Assembly (NCBI RefSeq): GCF_000349725.1
Contig: NZ_KB714697.1
Location: 106,760 to 170,759 of the forward strand
Length of the DNA: 64,000 nt
Reading direction: 5' to 3'
DNA from: Ligilactobacillus pobuzihii E100301 = KCTC 13174
GTDB lineage: Bacteria; Bacillota; Bacilli; Lactobacillales; Lactobacillaceae
The translations under genes were made by a program, and so were the position numbers. This document shows positions 24,655 to 33,738 of this stretch, piece by piece. The notes beneath the pieces are model-generated. The model was not told where the DNA came from. It saw nothing but the letters and a program-made list of their open reading frames with translations, and did no database searches. How positions within the stretch are numbered: position 1 is the first letter of the stretch; every line of letters starts with the position of its first letter.

Positions 24655-25614
24655 CTAGTTATTCTTGAAAAGATCAGTTAATTTTGTCATAAATTCAGAA
24701 ACGAAACGATCCTTATCAACATTTACTGCAACCTGTGTTTGAGTTGCTGGTTCATTGATGCGCGTTTCATCACCGATCGTACGCCCGGCAAATGGGGCTT
24801 TAGTATCAACTTTCATATTTAAGAAAATTGTTGATACTAAATCAGGTTCAACTGCCACAGCGACAGCTAATGGATCATGTAAAGCACACCCACCCAAATG
24901 TGGACTAGTAACCTTATACGCATCAATATAAAAGTCAACAATGTCTGCGTATTTCTGACCTGCAGTAGTGCCTAAATCACGCCATTGTTGTGTTTCTTTG
25001 ATCGTTAATAAAGTACGTGTCGTTACATCGAGGCCGACCATTGTCAATGGAAGCGAACTACGAAAAACACGGTCAGCAGCTTTGGGGTCTTGATTGATAT
25101 TAGCTTCAGTAACCGGCGTGACATTTCCAGGAACAGTTAATGCACCGCCCATAAGCGACACACTACCGATCAAATCTGCTATTTCCGGGTCTTTATCAAG
25201 TGCGGCAGCTAAATTAGTTAAAGGACCAGTTGGGACTAATAAAAGATCTTTTTGGTATTTGTGTGCAGCTGAGATCAAAAAATCAACGCCATCTTCTGTA
25301 GCAACTTGTTGGTCAGCTTTCTTTAATTCAACTTCTCCAACACCGTTGACACCGTGAATTTGTGCACTAACAGGCATTACATCAAAATGGTCAGTAGTGG
25401 ATGAGTGTTTTGCACCCATGTATACCGGTACTTCTGGATGACCCAGTAACTCCAAAAGGTCAAGACTATTTTGAACTCCACGAGAAGTAACCACATTACC
25501 ATATGAACCGATGATACCGATCAGATCTGCTTTTGGTGTAGCTAAAGCATAAGCGATGGCTAAAGCATCGTCTATTCCTGTATCTAAATCAAGGATCATT
25601 TTATATTTTGCCAT
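24655..25614 (-). CDS. Inosine-uridine preferring nucleoside hydrolase
   Basis: A 319-residue cytosolic enzyme that splits ribonucleosides into base and ribose. The calcium-binding signature DLDTGIDDALA lies at residues 9-19; further family motifs are VPTGPLTNLAAAL, the SLMGGAL segment and the late GGCALHDPLAVAVA with the active-site His and Asp ligand. Length is normal. AAGGAGCGG precedes the ATG. It belongs to the RihA/IunH group; preference between purines and pyrimidines is not readable. It supplies bases and ribose in salvage, consistent with udk nearby. Confidence 0.92.
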   Translation of the reverse strand: MAKYKMILDLDTGIDDALAIAYALATPKADLIGIIGSYGNVVTSRGVQNSLDLLELLGHPEVPVYMGAKHSSTTDHFDVMPVSAQIHGVNGVGEVELKKADQQVATEDGVDFLISAAHKYQKDLLLVPTGPLTNLAAALDKDPEIADLIGSVSLMGGALTVPGNVTPVTEANINQDPKAADRVFRSSLPLTMVGLDVTTRTLLTIKETQQWRDLGTTAGQKYADIVDFYIDAYKVTSPHLGGCALHDPLAVAVAVEPDLVSTIFLNMKVDTKAPFAGRTIGDETRINEPATQTQVAVNVDKDRFVSEFMTKLTDLFKNN

Positions 25615-25854
25615 TTGATCCGCTCCTTATATTATTAGAATAATTATTGCCTATAACAAGTGTAGCAAAAAAAACTGACCTTGCAATTATTTTTGGCATA
25701 ATTTGGTGGAATATTCCTGCTAGTTGTGCAATGTTCGAGATTTATCCAATAGTAAAAAGGATGTTTGGTGCAAAAATAATGTGATTACTGTAGAATAAAA
25801 GACAGAATTTAAAATTCAGTTGGACCGAATTGATGAGATGAGGAGAAGTTTAGA

Positions 25855-26736
25855 TTGAAATGGACAAGATTTTACATAGAATGTAATGCACAAGCACAGG
25901 ATGCGATCAGTGAATTGATGATGGAAAATGGAGCAGGTGGTTTACAGATCGATGATGACCCGAGCCAAGGAACAGTGACTTTATCAACATATTTTGAAGG
26001 ACAAGTTAAGCTTGAGTCTTTGAAACAAAAGATGAGCGAAGCAATCGATCAACTGCCTAAGTATGGGTTAGACGCAGGTCATTATAAAATCGCCAGTGAA
26101 GTTTTAGATGATGGACAATGGTCAAATGAATGGAAAAAATATTATCATGGCCGTCAGATCAGTCGCTATCTAGCGATTGTTCCCAGTTGGGAAGATGATA
26201 GTAATTGGGATGAAAAAACGGCAGTGATCCGCTTGGACCCTGGCAAATCTTTCGGGACGGGTACTCATCCAACTACTATTTTGGCGTTACATGCTTTGGA
26301 ATCAACGATCAATGGTCAAGAGGATATGATCGATGTTGGTACAGGGTCAGGTGTTTTAAGTATTGCTGCTAAATATCTAGGTGCCAAACATATCGATGCT
26401 TTTGATGTTGATGATGAGTCAATGAAAGCTGCACGAGAGAATTTTGCTTTAAATCCAGTTGCAACAAATATTCATTTGGCTAAAAATAATTTACTTGATG
26501 GCGTTGAAACTCAAACGGATCTGATAGTAGCTAATATCTTAGCCGAGATCATTGTACCTTTGATCCCACAGGCAGCAACACATTTGAAAGCAAACGGTAA
26601 GCTGATCTTATCGGGGATCATTGAAGATAAATTACCATTGATCGAGAAAACTTTAAAAGAAAATGGTTTTGTGATCGATGAAACTTTAAAGATGAAAGAT
26701 TGGTATGGTATAGTCACTACTATGCCACAAGAGTAA
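25855..26736 (+). CDS. prmA: Ribosomal protein L11 methyltransferase
   Basis: A 293-residue SAM-dependent enzyme that trimethylates ribosomal protein L11. The N-terminal L11-recognition domain is followed by DPGKSFGTGTHPTT (near residue 130) and the SAM motif DVGTGSGVLSIAAKYLGA (near residue 160), then ANILAEIIVPL. The start is TTG with GAGGAGAAG upstream. It is 19 bases ahead of rsmE, the usual pair. The 240-base gap before it holds A/T-rich promoter sequence but no clear element. Confidence 0.96.
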   Translation: MKWTRFYIECNAQAQDAISELMMENGAGGLQIDDDPSQGTVTLSTYFEGQVKLESLKQKMSEAIDQLPKYGLDAGHYKIASEVLDDGQWSNEWKKYYHGRQISRYLAIVPSWEDDSNWDEKTAVIRLDPGKSFGTGTHPTTILALHALESTINGQEDMIDVGTGSGVLSIAAKYLGAKHIDAFDVDDESMKAARENFALNPVATNIHLAKNNLLDGVETQTDLIVANILAEIIVPLIPQAATHLKANGKLILSGIIEDKLPLIEKTLKENGFVIDETLKMKDWYGIVTTMPQE

Positions 26737-26755
26737 TTTTTAGTAGGAGATAAAT

Positions 26756-27523
26756 ATGCAACGTTATTTTGTTAAAGAAAATATCGACGGGTCAACATTT
26801 ACCTTACCACCAGAAATTTTTCACCATGCGATCGATGTTATGCGTGGTAAGGTCAGTGATAAAATTGAAATTGTAGGACCTGATCAAAAAATCAAGCTAG
26901 TTGAATTGATAGCAGTTGAGTCAAAAAGTGCAGAAGGAAAAGTCATCGATATCTCTACGCAAGACCCTGAATTGCCAGTAGAAGTAACGATCGTTTGTGG
27001 GATCTCAAAGGGAGATAAGGTCGAAAAAATCGTCCAAAAAGGAACTGAACTTGGTGCAAAACGTTTTGTTCTATATAATGCAGCTCGTAGTGTAGCTAAG
27101 TGGGATGAAAAAAAAGCACCAAAAAAATTGAGTAGACTACAAAAAATTGCCAAGGGAGCAGCTGAACAGTCTCACCGGACAGTGATCCCCGAAGTATTGT
27201 TTTGTCAAAAATTATCGGATGTCTTGGAGCTAACCGCAGGATCTGATCGCCGGATAGTGGCTTATGAAGAATCTGCCAAACAAGGAGAAACAGGTCAGTT
27301 AGCACAAGTCTTACAGAAGACTAAATGTAATGTAAATGTCCAAGCTTCATCTGTTAGTCTCACTGGCTTTTTTGGTCCTGAAGGTGGTTTTGCTCCAGAC
27401 GAGATTCAGGCTTTGAATCAACAACAGGTTGTTTCAGTTGGATTGGGTCCAAGGATCATGCGTGCAGAAACGGCGCCTTTGTATCTGTTGGCTGCACTTT
27501 CTTTTACTCTTGAACTGGAGTAG
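26756..27523 (+). CDS. rsmE: 16S rRNA m3U1498 methyltransferase
   Basis: A 255-residue SPOUT-fold enzyme that methylates U1498 of 16S rRNA. The N-terminal PUA-like domain (MQRYFVKENIDGSTFTL) is followed by the SAM-binding knot: IVQKGTELGAKRF, FFGPEGGFAPDEI and VGLGPRIMRAETAPLYLLAAL. Size is normal. AGGAGATAAAT precedes the ATG. Follows prmA in the same operon. Confidence 0.96.
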   Translation: MQRYFVKENIDGSTFTLPPEIFHHAIDVMRGKVSDKIEIVGPDQKIKLVELIAVESKSAEGKVIDISTQDPELPVEVTIVCGISKGDKVEKIVQKGTELGAKRFVLYNAARSVAKWDEKKAPKKLSRLQKIAKGAAEQSHRTVIPEVLFCQKLSDVLELTAGSDRRIVAYEESAKQGETGQLAQVLQKTKCNVNVQASSVSLTGFFGPEGGFAPDEIQALNQQQVVSVGLGPRIMRAETAPLYLLAALSFTLELE

Positions 27524-27558
27524 AATACAACTAAGAAATTTGAAAAGTGAGGTCTTTT

Positions 27559-27885
27559 ATGAAGTTCAAAGGACTTTTTACCATAAATACACTGTGGTAT
27601 GTAGCATTTGGGGCGTTATTTGCATTTATTGTCCCAATTATTGGCGCAACACTGGATTTGAATGATATTATGAAAGTAGGCTTTATTTTGTTAGGTGCTA
27701 ATGTGATCTATTCGATCGTGTTGGGCTTGTATGCCGGAGCTAAACGGATGCCATGGATCATACTATTAATTTTTCCAGTGTTATTTCTGATCGGTTATAG
27801 GTACTTTTTCGCTAACTATGCGTTATATTTTACGTTAGTTTATCTAGTCTTGACCTATCTTTCTTATGGGATCACTAAAGATTAA
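27559..27885 (+). CDS. Small integral membrane protein, unrecognised
   Basis: A 108-residue protein with about four hydrophobic helices (about residues 10-30, 37-57, 62-78 and 83-103) separated by short turns; the loop AGAKRMP between helices 2 and 3 is basic and probably cytosolic. The start at 27559 follows GAGGT at 5-6 bases; the frame is open a little upstream but without a better site. It lies 35 bases after rsmE and is closed by a terminator, so it is the last gene of the prmA-rsmE operon. The shape recalls small DUF3397-type proteins, but I cannot confirm a family. Confidence 0.7.
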   Translation: MKFKGLFTINTLWYVAFGALFAFIVPIIGATLDLNDIMKVGFILLGANVIYSIVLGLYAGAKRMPWIILLIFPVLFLIGYRYFFANYALYFTLVYLVLTYLSYGITKD

Positions 27886-27896
27886 GAGTAGTAGTT

Positions 27897-27934
27897 GCAC
27901 GTTTGTTTAATAATAGACATACGTGCTTTTATTT
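27897..27934 (+). terminator. Terminator of the prmA operon
   Basis: GCACGT (27897-27902) pairs with ACGTGC (27921-27926), followed by TTTTATTTT. Confidence 0.65.
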
Positions 27935-28065
27935 TAAACAAAAGTATCAATAACTTATAAAAATTTAAGCCGTAGCAAATATGGAGTGTCTATTATAGAT
28001 AGATTTAAAATTGACCTATTATTTTGCCAGGGTATCTTATTAAGTTTATTTTGGGGTGAATGCTT

Positions 28066-30300
28066 ATGGAAAAAGAAACGATTTGGAGTGCAGAAGATGT
28101 GCTCAAAATGTGCCAAGGTTATATGAATAAAGATCATGTTGCTTTGGTTCGAAAAGCATGTGATTTTGCGACCTATGTTCATAAAGAACAGGTCAGAAAG
28201 TCAGGGGAACCATATATTATTCATCCAATTCAAGTTGCAGGTATCCTAGCTGATTTAAAGATGGATCCTGCTACTGTATGTGCTGGATTTTTACATGATG
28301 TAGTGGAAGACACACCAGTTACTTTAGGTGATGTGGGTGAATTATTTGGTAAAGACGTACAAATTATTGTTGATGGTGTTACTAAATTAAGTAAGATAAA
28401 GTATATTTCCCATCAAGAAGCACAGGCAGAAAATCATCGTAAGTTATTATTAGCAATGTCACAAGATTTACGTGTCATCATTGTGAAGCTAGCTGACCGC
28501 CTGCATAATATGCGGACGTTGAGTCATTTACGGCCTGATAAACAGCGGCGGATAGCTAATGAAACACTTGAAATTTATGCTCCATTAGCTGATCGTTTAG
28601 GTATTAGTACGATCAAATGGGAGCTTGAAGATACTTCATTACGTTATTTAAATCCGCAACAATATTATCGGATCGTTCATTTAATGAATTCTAAGCGTAC
28701 CGAACGTTTACAGTATATTGATCAGGTGATCGAACAAATAAAAAAGGCAATTGCAGATTTAGATTTGGATTGCGAAATTTATGGTCGTCCTAAGCATATT
28801 TATTCGATTTATCGTAAGATGCGTGATCAGCATAAACAGTTTGAACAGATTTATGATTTGATAGCGATCCGTGTGGTCGTTAAATCGATCAAAGATTGTT
28901 ACGCAGTCTTAGGTGCGATCCATACTAGATGGAAACCAATGCCAGGGCGATTCAAAGATTATATTGCGATGCCTAAAGCAAATATGTATCAATCCTTGCA
29001 TACAACTGTTCTTGGACCAAGTGGCCGGCCATTTGAAGTTCAGATCCGGACAGAAGAAATGCACCAAGTTGCTGAATATGGTATTGCGGCTCACTGGGCC
29101 TATAAAGAAGGTAAAAAAGATGCCGTAAATTCAACCGACACAGGGGAAAAATTAAATTTCTTCAAGGAAATTTTGGAATTTCAAAATGAGTCAGAAAATG
29201 CAAATGACTTTATGGAAAGTGTTAAGGGCGACTTATTTTCTGATAGAGTTTATGTTTTTACGCCAAAAGGTGATGTCTTTGAACTGCCTAAGGGCTCGGT
29301 TCCTTTGGATATGGCTTATTCGATCCATACTGAGATCGGTCATCATACAACAGGAGCAAAAGTTAATGGCAAGATCGTTCCTTTAAATTATCAAATCAAA
29401 AATGGTGATATCGTTGATATATTGACATCGCAAAATTCCGCTGGTCCAAGTCAAGACTGGCTTGACCTAGTGCACACTAATAAAGCCCGCAACAAGATTC
29501 GCCGTTTCTTTAAACAACGTGACCGCAATGAAAATATTGATACTGGCCAAAACATTTTACAAGATGCACTGACCGATGCAGGATTTGATCCCCACGAAGT
29601 TTTGAATGAACAAAATATTACACGTGTTTTAGAAAAGAAGCATTTTAAAACAGCGGATGATCTATATGCGGCAATTGGTTTCGGAGAATTAACGCCGATC
29701 GGTGTTGTCAATGTTTTGGTTGAAAATATTAGGCAAGAACAAGAGAAAAAAAGGCGTCAGCAACAAGAAAAAGAGCTGCTACAAGAACATAAAGAAATTA
29801 ACAATGACAATAAAAGCAATCCCAAGAAAAAAAAGAAAACTGGAAAAGACGACAGTGTGGTTATAGAAGGCATAGATAATATGTTGGTACGTCTGAGTCA
29901 CTGTTGTAATCCTGTCCCTGGTGATGAAATTGTCGGTTATATTACTAAAGGGCGTGGAGTGTCCGTTCATCGTGTAGACTGTCCGAATGTTAAGAACGAA
30001 GAAAAAAATGGCACACGTTTGATTGATGTTTCCTGGAATAATATCCCTGAAGAACATCCATATTATGACACTGACTTAGAGATCGAGGGATATAACCGTT
30101 CAGGTCTTTTGAATGATATTTTACAAATGGTCAATAATTCAACTAAGAATTTGAATTCAGTCAATGGACGTGTTGATAATAATAAAATGGCCATTATGAA
30201 TATTACGGTTGGGGTACGTAATATAGTCGAGTTGCAACGCCTAATCGATAATATTAAACGTGTAGCAGATGTATATGTAGTAAAAAGAGTTATTCATTAA
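28066..30300 (+). CDS. rel: Bifunctional (p)ppGpp synthetase/hydrolase Rel
   Basis: A 744-residue stringent-response enzyme. The HD hydrolase domain has the signature HDVVEDT near residues 80-86; the synthetase domain follows with KSIKDCYAVLGAIHTRWKPMPGRFKDYIAMPK; then TGS (VYVFTPKGDVFELPKGS), helical, zinc-finger (LSHCCNPVPGDEIVGY) and C-terminal ACT domains. ATG 28066 is preferred over ATG 28060 because GGGGTGA lies 7 bases before it and would overlap the earlier one. It makes and degrades ppGpp on amino-acid starvation, sensed through the ribosome. A Lys/Gln/Asn-rich stretch around residues 565-590 precedes the zinc finger. Confidence 0.97.
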   Translation: MEKETIWSAEDVLKMCQGYMNKDHVALVRKACDFATYVHKEQVRKSGEPYIIHPIQVAGILADLKMDPATVCAGFLHDVVEDTPVTLGDVGELFGKDVQIIVDGVTKLSKIKYISHQEAQAENHRKLLLAMSQDLRVIIVKLADRLHNMRTLSHLRPDKQRRIANETLEIYAPLADRLGISTIKWELEDTSLRYLNPQQYYRIVHLMNSKRTERLQYIDQVIEQIKKAIADLDLDCEIYGRPKHIYSIYRKMRDQHKQFEQIYDLIAIRVVVKSIKDCYAVLGAIHTRWKPMPGRFKDYIAMPKANMYQSLHTTVLGPSGRPFEVQIRTEEMHQVAEYGIAAHWAYKEGKKDAVNSTDTGEKLNFFKEILEFQNESENANDFMESVKGDLFSDRVYVFTPKGDVFELPKGSVPLDMAYSIHTEIGHHTTGAKVNGKIVPLNYQIKNGDIVDILTSQNSAGPSQDWLDLVHTNKARNKIRRFFKQRDRNENIDTGQNILQDALTDAGFDPHEVLNEQNITRVLEKKHFKTADDLYAAIGFGELTPIGVVNVLVENIRQEQEKKRRQQQEKELLQEHKEINNDNKSNPKKKKKTGKDDSVVIEGIDNMLVRLSHCCNPVPGDEIVGYITKGRGVSVHRVDCPNVKNEEKNGTRLIDVSWNNIPEEHPYYDTDLEIEGYNRSGLLNDILQMVNNSTKNLNSVNGRVDNNKMAIMNITVGVRNIVELQRLIDNIKRVADVYVVKRVIH

Positions 30301-30326
30301 ATATTACTTGAAGGGAATGTTGTTTT

Positions 30327-30773
30327 TTGCGAGTAGTCGTACAAAGAAGTAAAGAAGCTCAGGTCGTGATCAAGCAAAAAGTGGTTGGTCAAATCAGCCA
30401 TGGTTTTGTTTTGTTAGTGGGTTTCACTGAAGGCGATGGCGAAAAAGAAATTAATTATTGTGCGAATAAAATTGCCAAATTAAGGGTCTTTAGTGATTCA
30501 GATGGTAAAATGAATCAAAGTCTAGCACAAGTTGGTGGCAGTATTTTGTCGATTTCTCAATTCACTTTGTATGCAGATACGAGAAAGGGCAATAGACCAG
30601 GCTTTTCAAAGGCACAAACACCGCAGTTGGCCGAAGAAAATTATCAGCAATTCAATCAACAGTTACGCAACTTTGGTTTGAATGTTGAGACCGGGGAATT
30701 TGGTGCAGATATGCAAGTTAGTCTCCAAAATGACGGACCGGTCACAATTATCTATGATACGGCTGAACTTTAA
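30327..30773 (+). CDS. dtd: D-aminoacyl-tRNA deacylase
   Basis: A 148-residue enzyme that hydrolyses D-amino acids, and glycine mischarged on tRNA-Ala, from tRNA. Family signatures are [17 protein letters not shown] (near residue 75) and the C-terminal GPVTIIYDT. The start is TTG behind AAGGGAATG. It follows rel by 26 bases, the standard rel-dtd pair of Firmicutes, so they share a transcript. Confidence 0.95.
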   Translation: MRVVVQRSKEAQVVIKQKVVGQISHGFVLLVGFTEGDGEKEINYCANKIAKLRVFSDSDGKMNQSLAQVGGSILSISQFTLYADTRKGNRPGFSKAQTPQLAEENYQQFNQQLRNFGLNVETGEFGADMQVSLQNDGPVTIIYDTAEL

Positions 30774-30835
30774 ATAACTAAAAAACGGTTCTAGTTTAAA
30801 TTTGTCTTTTTCAAACAGCAGCAAGGAGTAATGTT

Positions 30836-31783
30836 ATGTCTTTAATTTCTTTAGAACCTTCAGCAAGACATGTTTGTGAAAATGCTAATACTAGAGGTTT
30901 TGTCCCAACTATGATCACGATCAATGTTATCCGCGAAAGACTAGCACTCGAACAAAAATCACCAGTTTTTTTGCATGATGTAAAAATGAAGTGTGAGTCC
31001 TTTGATCTAGGTGCAGATTTGGGCCAAATCAATGTGCATTTTCTTTTTCCGTCAGATGTGAAAGAAGATGAAAAATTGCCAGTCGTTTTTTACGTTCATG
31101 GAGGCCAGTTTATTTCCGGAGATGAACAAAGTTATCATAAATTGGTCAGTGAATTAACTGTACGTAGTCGTGTCTGTTTGGTTTTTCCAGAGTATAGCCT
31201 GGCGCCAGAAAGACAGGCGCCCAAGCAATTACAACAATTATTAGCTGTTTTTAGGAATTTACCTAACATGGCAGTCAAATATAACTTAGACCTTGATCGT
31301 TTGATTTTAGGTGGCGATGATGTTGGAGGGGGCTTAGCGGTGTCCCTAGAACTACAAGCAGAGGCACGACAAATTAAAGTCTATAAAATGCTCTTATTTT
31401 ATCCGGTAGTAAATTACAATTTTGACACATTTTCTTACATTAGTTTTGCGGGGGGATATTATTTGACCCGTGAGCAAATGAAATGGGCCTGGGATCATTA
31501 TTTAGGTATAGATACAGATGGTAAGCAAGCACTTTTTTCACCTTTATTGGCCACTCAAGAAGAAATGTCAGTTTTGCCCGAAACTTTAATTATTACTGCA
31601 GAGGCCGATGTGGTTCGAGATGAAGGAGAGGCTCTAGCCAGAAAGATTCGCGATGCTCATGTCAAAACTGCCCAAATTAGGATGCAAGGGACGATCCATG
31701 ACTTTGTTTTAAAAAACGAATTAGATAAAACAGATTCGTGTCGTTTAGCAATGAACGTTGCTGTTGATTGGATCCATGCATAA
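30836..31783 (+). CDS. HSL-type alpha/beta-hydrolase with Asp in place of the catalytic Ser
   Basis: A 315-residue cytosolic protein of the hormone-sensitive-lipase (acetyl-hydrolase) fold. The oxyanion motif HGG is at residues 88-90 and the acid and base of the triad are in place: Asp258 in AEADVVRDEGE and His288 in GTIHDF. The nucleophile elbow, normally GDSAGG, reads GDDVGG (residues 160-165) with codons GGC GAT GAT GTT, so Asp162 replaces the serine. Classical esterase activity is therefore unlikely; it may be a pseudo-enzyme or have another chemistry. AAGGAG precedes the ATG. It lies between dtd and a HAD phosphatase on the same strand. Confidence 0.85.
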   Translation: MSLISLEPSARHVCENANTRGFVPTMITINVIRERLALEQKSPVFLHDVKMKCESFDLGADLGQINVHFLFPSDVKEDEKLPVVFYVHGGQFISGDEQSYHKLVSELTVRSRVCLVFPEYSLAPERQAPKQLQQLLAVFRNLPNMAVKYNLDLDRLILGGDDVGGGLAVSLELQAEARQIKVYKMLLFYPVVNYNFDTFSYISFAGGYYLTREQMKWAWDHYLGIDTDGKQALFSPLLATQEEMSVLPETLIITAEADVVRDEGEALARKIRDAHVKTAQIRMQGTIHDFVLKNELDKTDSCRLAMNVAVDWIHA

Positions 31784-31812
31784 TATATGTCTAGCATGAA
31801 AGGATTTTACGA

Positions 31813-32454
31813 ATGAAATATCATAATTTTTTCTGGGACTTTGATGGGACTTTATATGATACTTATCAGATCATGCCCAAAGCCTATTGTCAAGCATGGT
31901 CGATAGCTGATTATCAAATTACTCTCTCAGAAGCTTATCGACTGATGCGGTTAGCTTCATTAGGGCAAGCTTTCAAGTATCATCAGCGAAAATTCAACAT
32001 TTCGCCTCAAAAATTAGCTAAAATTCGTGAGGATTATCGTGTGCAAGAACAGAAATATTTTGGACAAGTTCAGGCTTTTAATGGCCTGTCAGAACTATTT
32101 GAAAAAATTGTAGCGCACGGTGGTAAAAATTTTTTATTAACGCATCGAAAACAGGGAGCACTAGAATTATTGCAACGTGATGGCTTAGATAAATTTATTG
32201 CTGGAAAAGTCACTGGTAAAGATACTTTTGCTCGAAAACCAGCGCCGGATTCTTTGAATTATTTAATTGAAAAAAATTCTGTTTTACATTCGTCTGCTTT
32301 AATGGTCGGTGACCGCAGCTTAGATGTCGAAGCCGCACACAATGCGGGCATTGCTGGAGCATTGCTTGATCCAGATGATCTAATGGCTGAACAACATATT
32401 GAAGCAGAAATTCAGCTCAGTTCATTGGCAGAATTATTAGATCATGTTAAATAG
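31813..32454 (+). CDS. HAD-superfamily hydrolase, phosphoglycolate-phosphatase-like
   Basis: A 213-residue phosphatase of HAD subfamily IA. Motif I is WDFDGTLYDT (nucleophile Asp near residue 10), motif II LLTHRK with Thr, motif III the Lys in FARKPAPDSL, and motif IV VGDRSLDVEAAHNAG. The helical cap lies between motifs I and II. The substrate is unknown; relatives act on sugar phosphates or nucleotides. It begins 29 bases after the esterase-fold gene, so the two may be co-transcribed. Its stop is followed by a copy of the dispersed repeat. Confidence 0.9.
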   Translation: MKYHNFFWDFDGTLYDTYQIMPKAYCQAWSIADYQITLSEAYRLMRLASLGQAFKYHQRKFNISPQKLAKIREDYRVQEQKYFGQVQAFNGLSELFEKIVAHGGKNFLLTHRKQGALELLQRDGLDKFIAGKVTGKDTFARKPAPDSLNYLIEKNSVLHSSALMVGDRSLDVEAAHNAGIAGALLDPDDLMAEQHIEAEIQLSSLAELLDHVK

Positions 32455-32473
32455 TTTTGCTGTGAAAGAATCT

Positions 32474-32680
32474 GAGATATAATTAGTTGTGCGATCCTAA
32501 AAGGGCCGTCGATCTATCCCATTAAATTGGGGTAGATTGGCGGCCCTTAAACGTGTTCCAAAAGGATTGAAGCCTTACTGTAACAACGATTGCTTTATTC
32601 TGGTTCTCCGCTTTGCTACGACCCAAAATAAAGTAATCATCGTTACAAATCGGCTTCAAAGCATCTTTTGTTTCATGTAC
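32474..32680 (+). repeat. Dispersed intergenic repeat, copy 3
   Basis: It has the same orientation and order as copy 2: outer end GAGATATAATTAG, hairpin A with GGGCCGTCGATC and GGCGGCCC arms, the invariant CCTTAAACGTGTTC link, then hairpin B with TGTAACAACGATTGC and CATCGTTACA arms around GCTACGACCC. Several arm positions differ from copy 2 in a way that keeps pairing. It occupies the whole gap between convergent genes and touches the amidase stop codon. Confidence 0.85.
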
Positions 32681-33544
32681 TTATTTTTCTTCTCGCTTAA
32701 AATATTGTGTTAAACCAGAAACTATCTGACTGGTTGCTTTTCTCTGATAATTGCGTGAGGTGATCTGTTCGAAATCTCGTTCGGAATTAATGTAGCCCAT
32801 TTCTAGCAGGACTGCTGGTTGTGGATTATCACGAATAACTAGGAAGTCACCGATATCAACTCCACGATTATCTAAACCAAGCTGATTAAATTGTTGATTG
32901 ATCGTATTGGCCAGTCTGACAGAAGGGCCCTTGTTATAGTAATAGGTTGTATATCCAGAAGCTACATTTTTCTCAGGTGCAGAATCAAAATGAAAACTAA
33001 TAAAAACATCTGCATGGACTTGTTCAGCTAATTTTGATCGGTCTGCTAAACTGACCGTTGAATCGTCATCGCGTGTGAGATAAACTTTGGCACCTTTTGC
33101 TCGTAGTTGCTTAGCTGTTTGACGTGCGTAACGTAAAGTATATTTTTTTTCATCTTTATTAGAGTTTGAAACCGCACCAGAATCGCCACCACCATGTCCG
33201 GGGTCAAGGACGATAGTTGCATCTGCTAAAGAATTAATTGGGTTTTTGTAGGAAGGATCAACCATCCAATCAGCCACCCAGCCAAAATTATTTTTATCAG
33301 TTTTAACGTACATCCAATGATATTTTGTTTTAATAACTTTTAAACGCTCACCTTGGCTTAAAGGTTTTTTATCTTTGTATTCAATTCCTGGCCCTTTTTT
33401 GATCACTGCTTGTGTTGTTTGTATCTCAACTTGTTTGAAGTAAGAAAAGGTACGATAAACTAAGATCCCAGATAAAGCTAAAATAATTCCGATTAAAATG
33501 ATTTTGTTTAATGGGACACGTTTCCCATGTTTGACTTCATACAT
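32681..33544 (-). CDS. N-acetylmuramoyl-L-alanine amidase with SH3b domain
   Basis: A 287-residue cell-wall hydrolase that cleaves the bond between muramic acid and the stem peptide. After a basic N-terminus there is one membrane helix or uncleaved signal (about residues 16-33, ILIGIILALSGILVYRTF), a bacterial SH3 domain (about 40-95) and the zinc-dependent Amidase_3 domain with DPGHGGGDSGA (first zinc His), SFHFDS and VLLEMGYINSERD (catalytic Glu). ATG 33544 is chosen since GGTGG lies 7 bases upstream. A role in daughter-cell separation or wall turnover is likely. Convergent with the HAD gene. Confidence 0.92.
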   Translation of the reverse strand: MYEVKHGKRVPLNKIILIGIILALSGILVYRTFSYFKQVEIQTTQAVIKKGPGIEYKDKKPLSQGERLKVIKTKYHWMYVKTDKNNFGWVADWMVDPSYKNPINSLADATIVLDPGHGGGDSGAVSNSNKDEKKYTLRYARQTAKQLRAKGAKVYLTRDDDSTVSLADRSKLAEQVHADVFISFHFDSAPEKNVASGYTTYYYNKGPSVRLANTINQQFNQLGLDNRGVDIGDFLVIRDNPQPAVLLEMGYINSERDFEQITSRNYQRKATSQIVSGLTQYFKREEK

Positions 33545-33703
33545 TAATTCCACCATCCACTTAATTAGCTATACTTTTTTACACAAATTCAATTATACAA
33601 GACTTTGTTTTTTTTTACAGATAAAGTAAGCATTTTTTTACTATTATTGTGAAAAACAAACAAGTATTTGTATTTGCTTTTAGTGAAAAATCTAGAAAAC
33701 GGC

Positions 33704-33732
33704 TTGATTTTAACTTTTATTGTTTGTATACT
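33704..33732 (+). promoter_or_regulatory. Promoter of the hisS-aspS operon leader
   Basis: TTGATT (33704-33709) and TATACT (33727-33732) spaced by 17 bases, just ahead of the T-box leader. Confidence 0.75.
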
Positions 33733-33738
33733 AAAAAA

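Noticed and set aside
24288..24668. 126-codon plus-strand frame over the small membrane protein
   Set aside because: The minus-strand frame has a ribosome site, four membrane helices and operon context; the plus frame has none of these.
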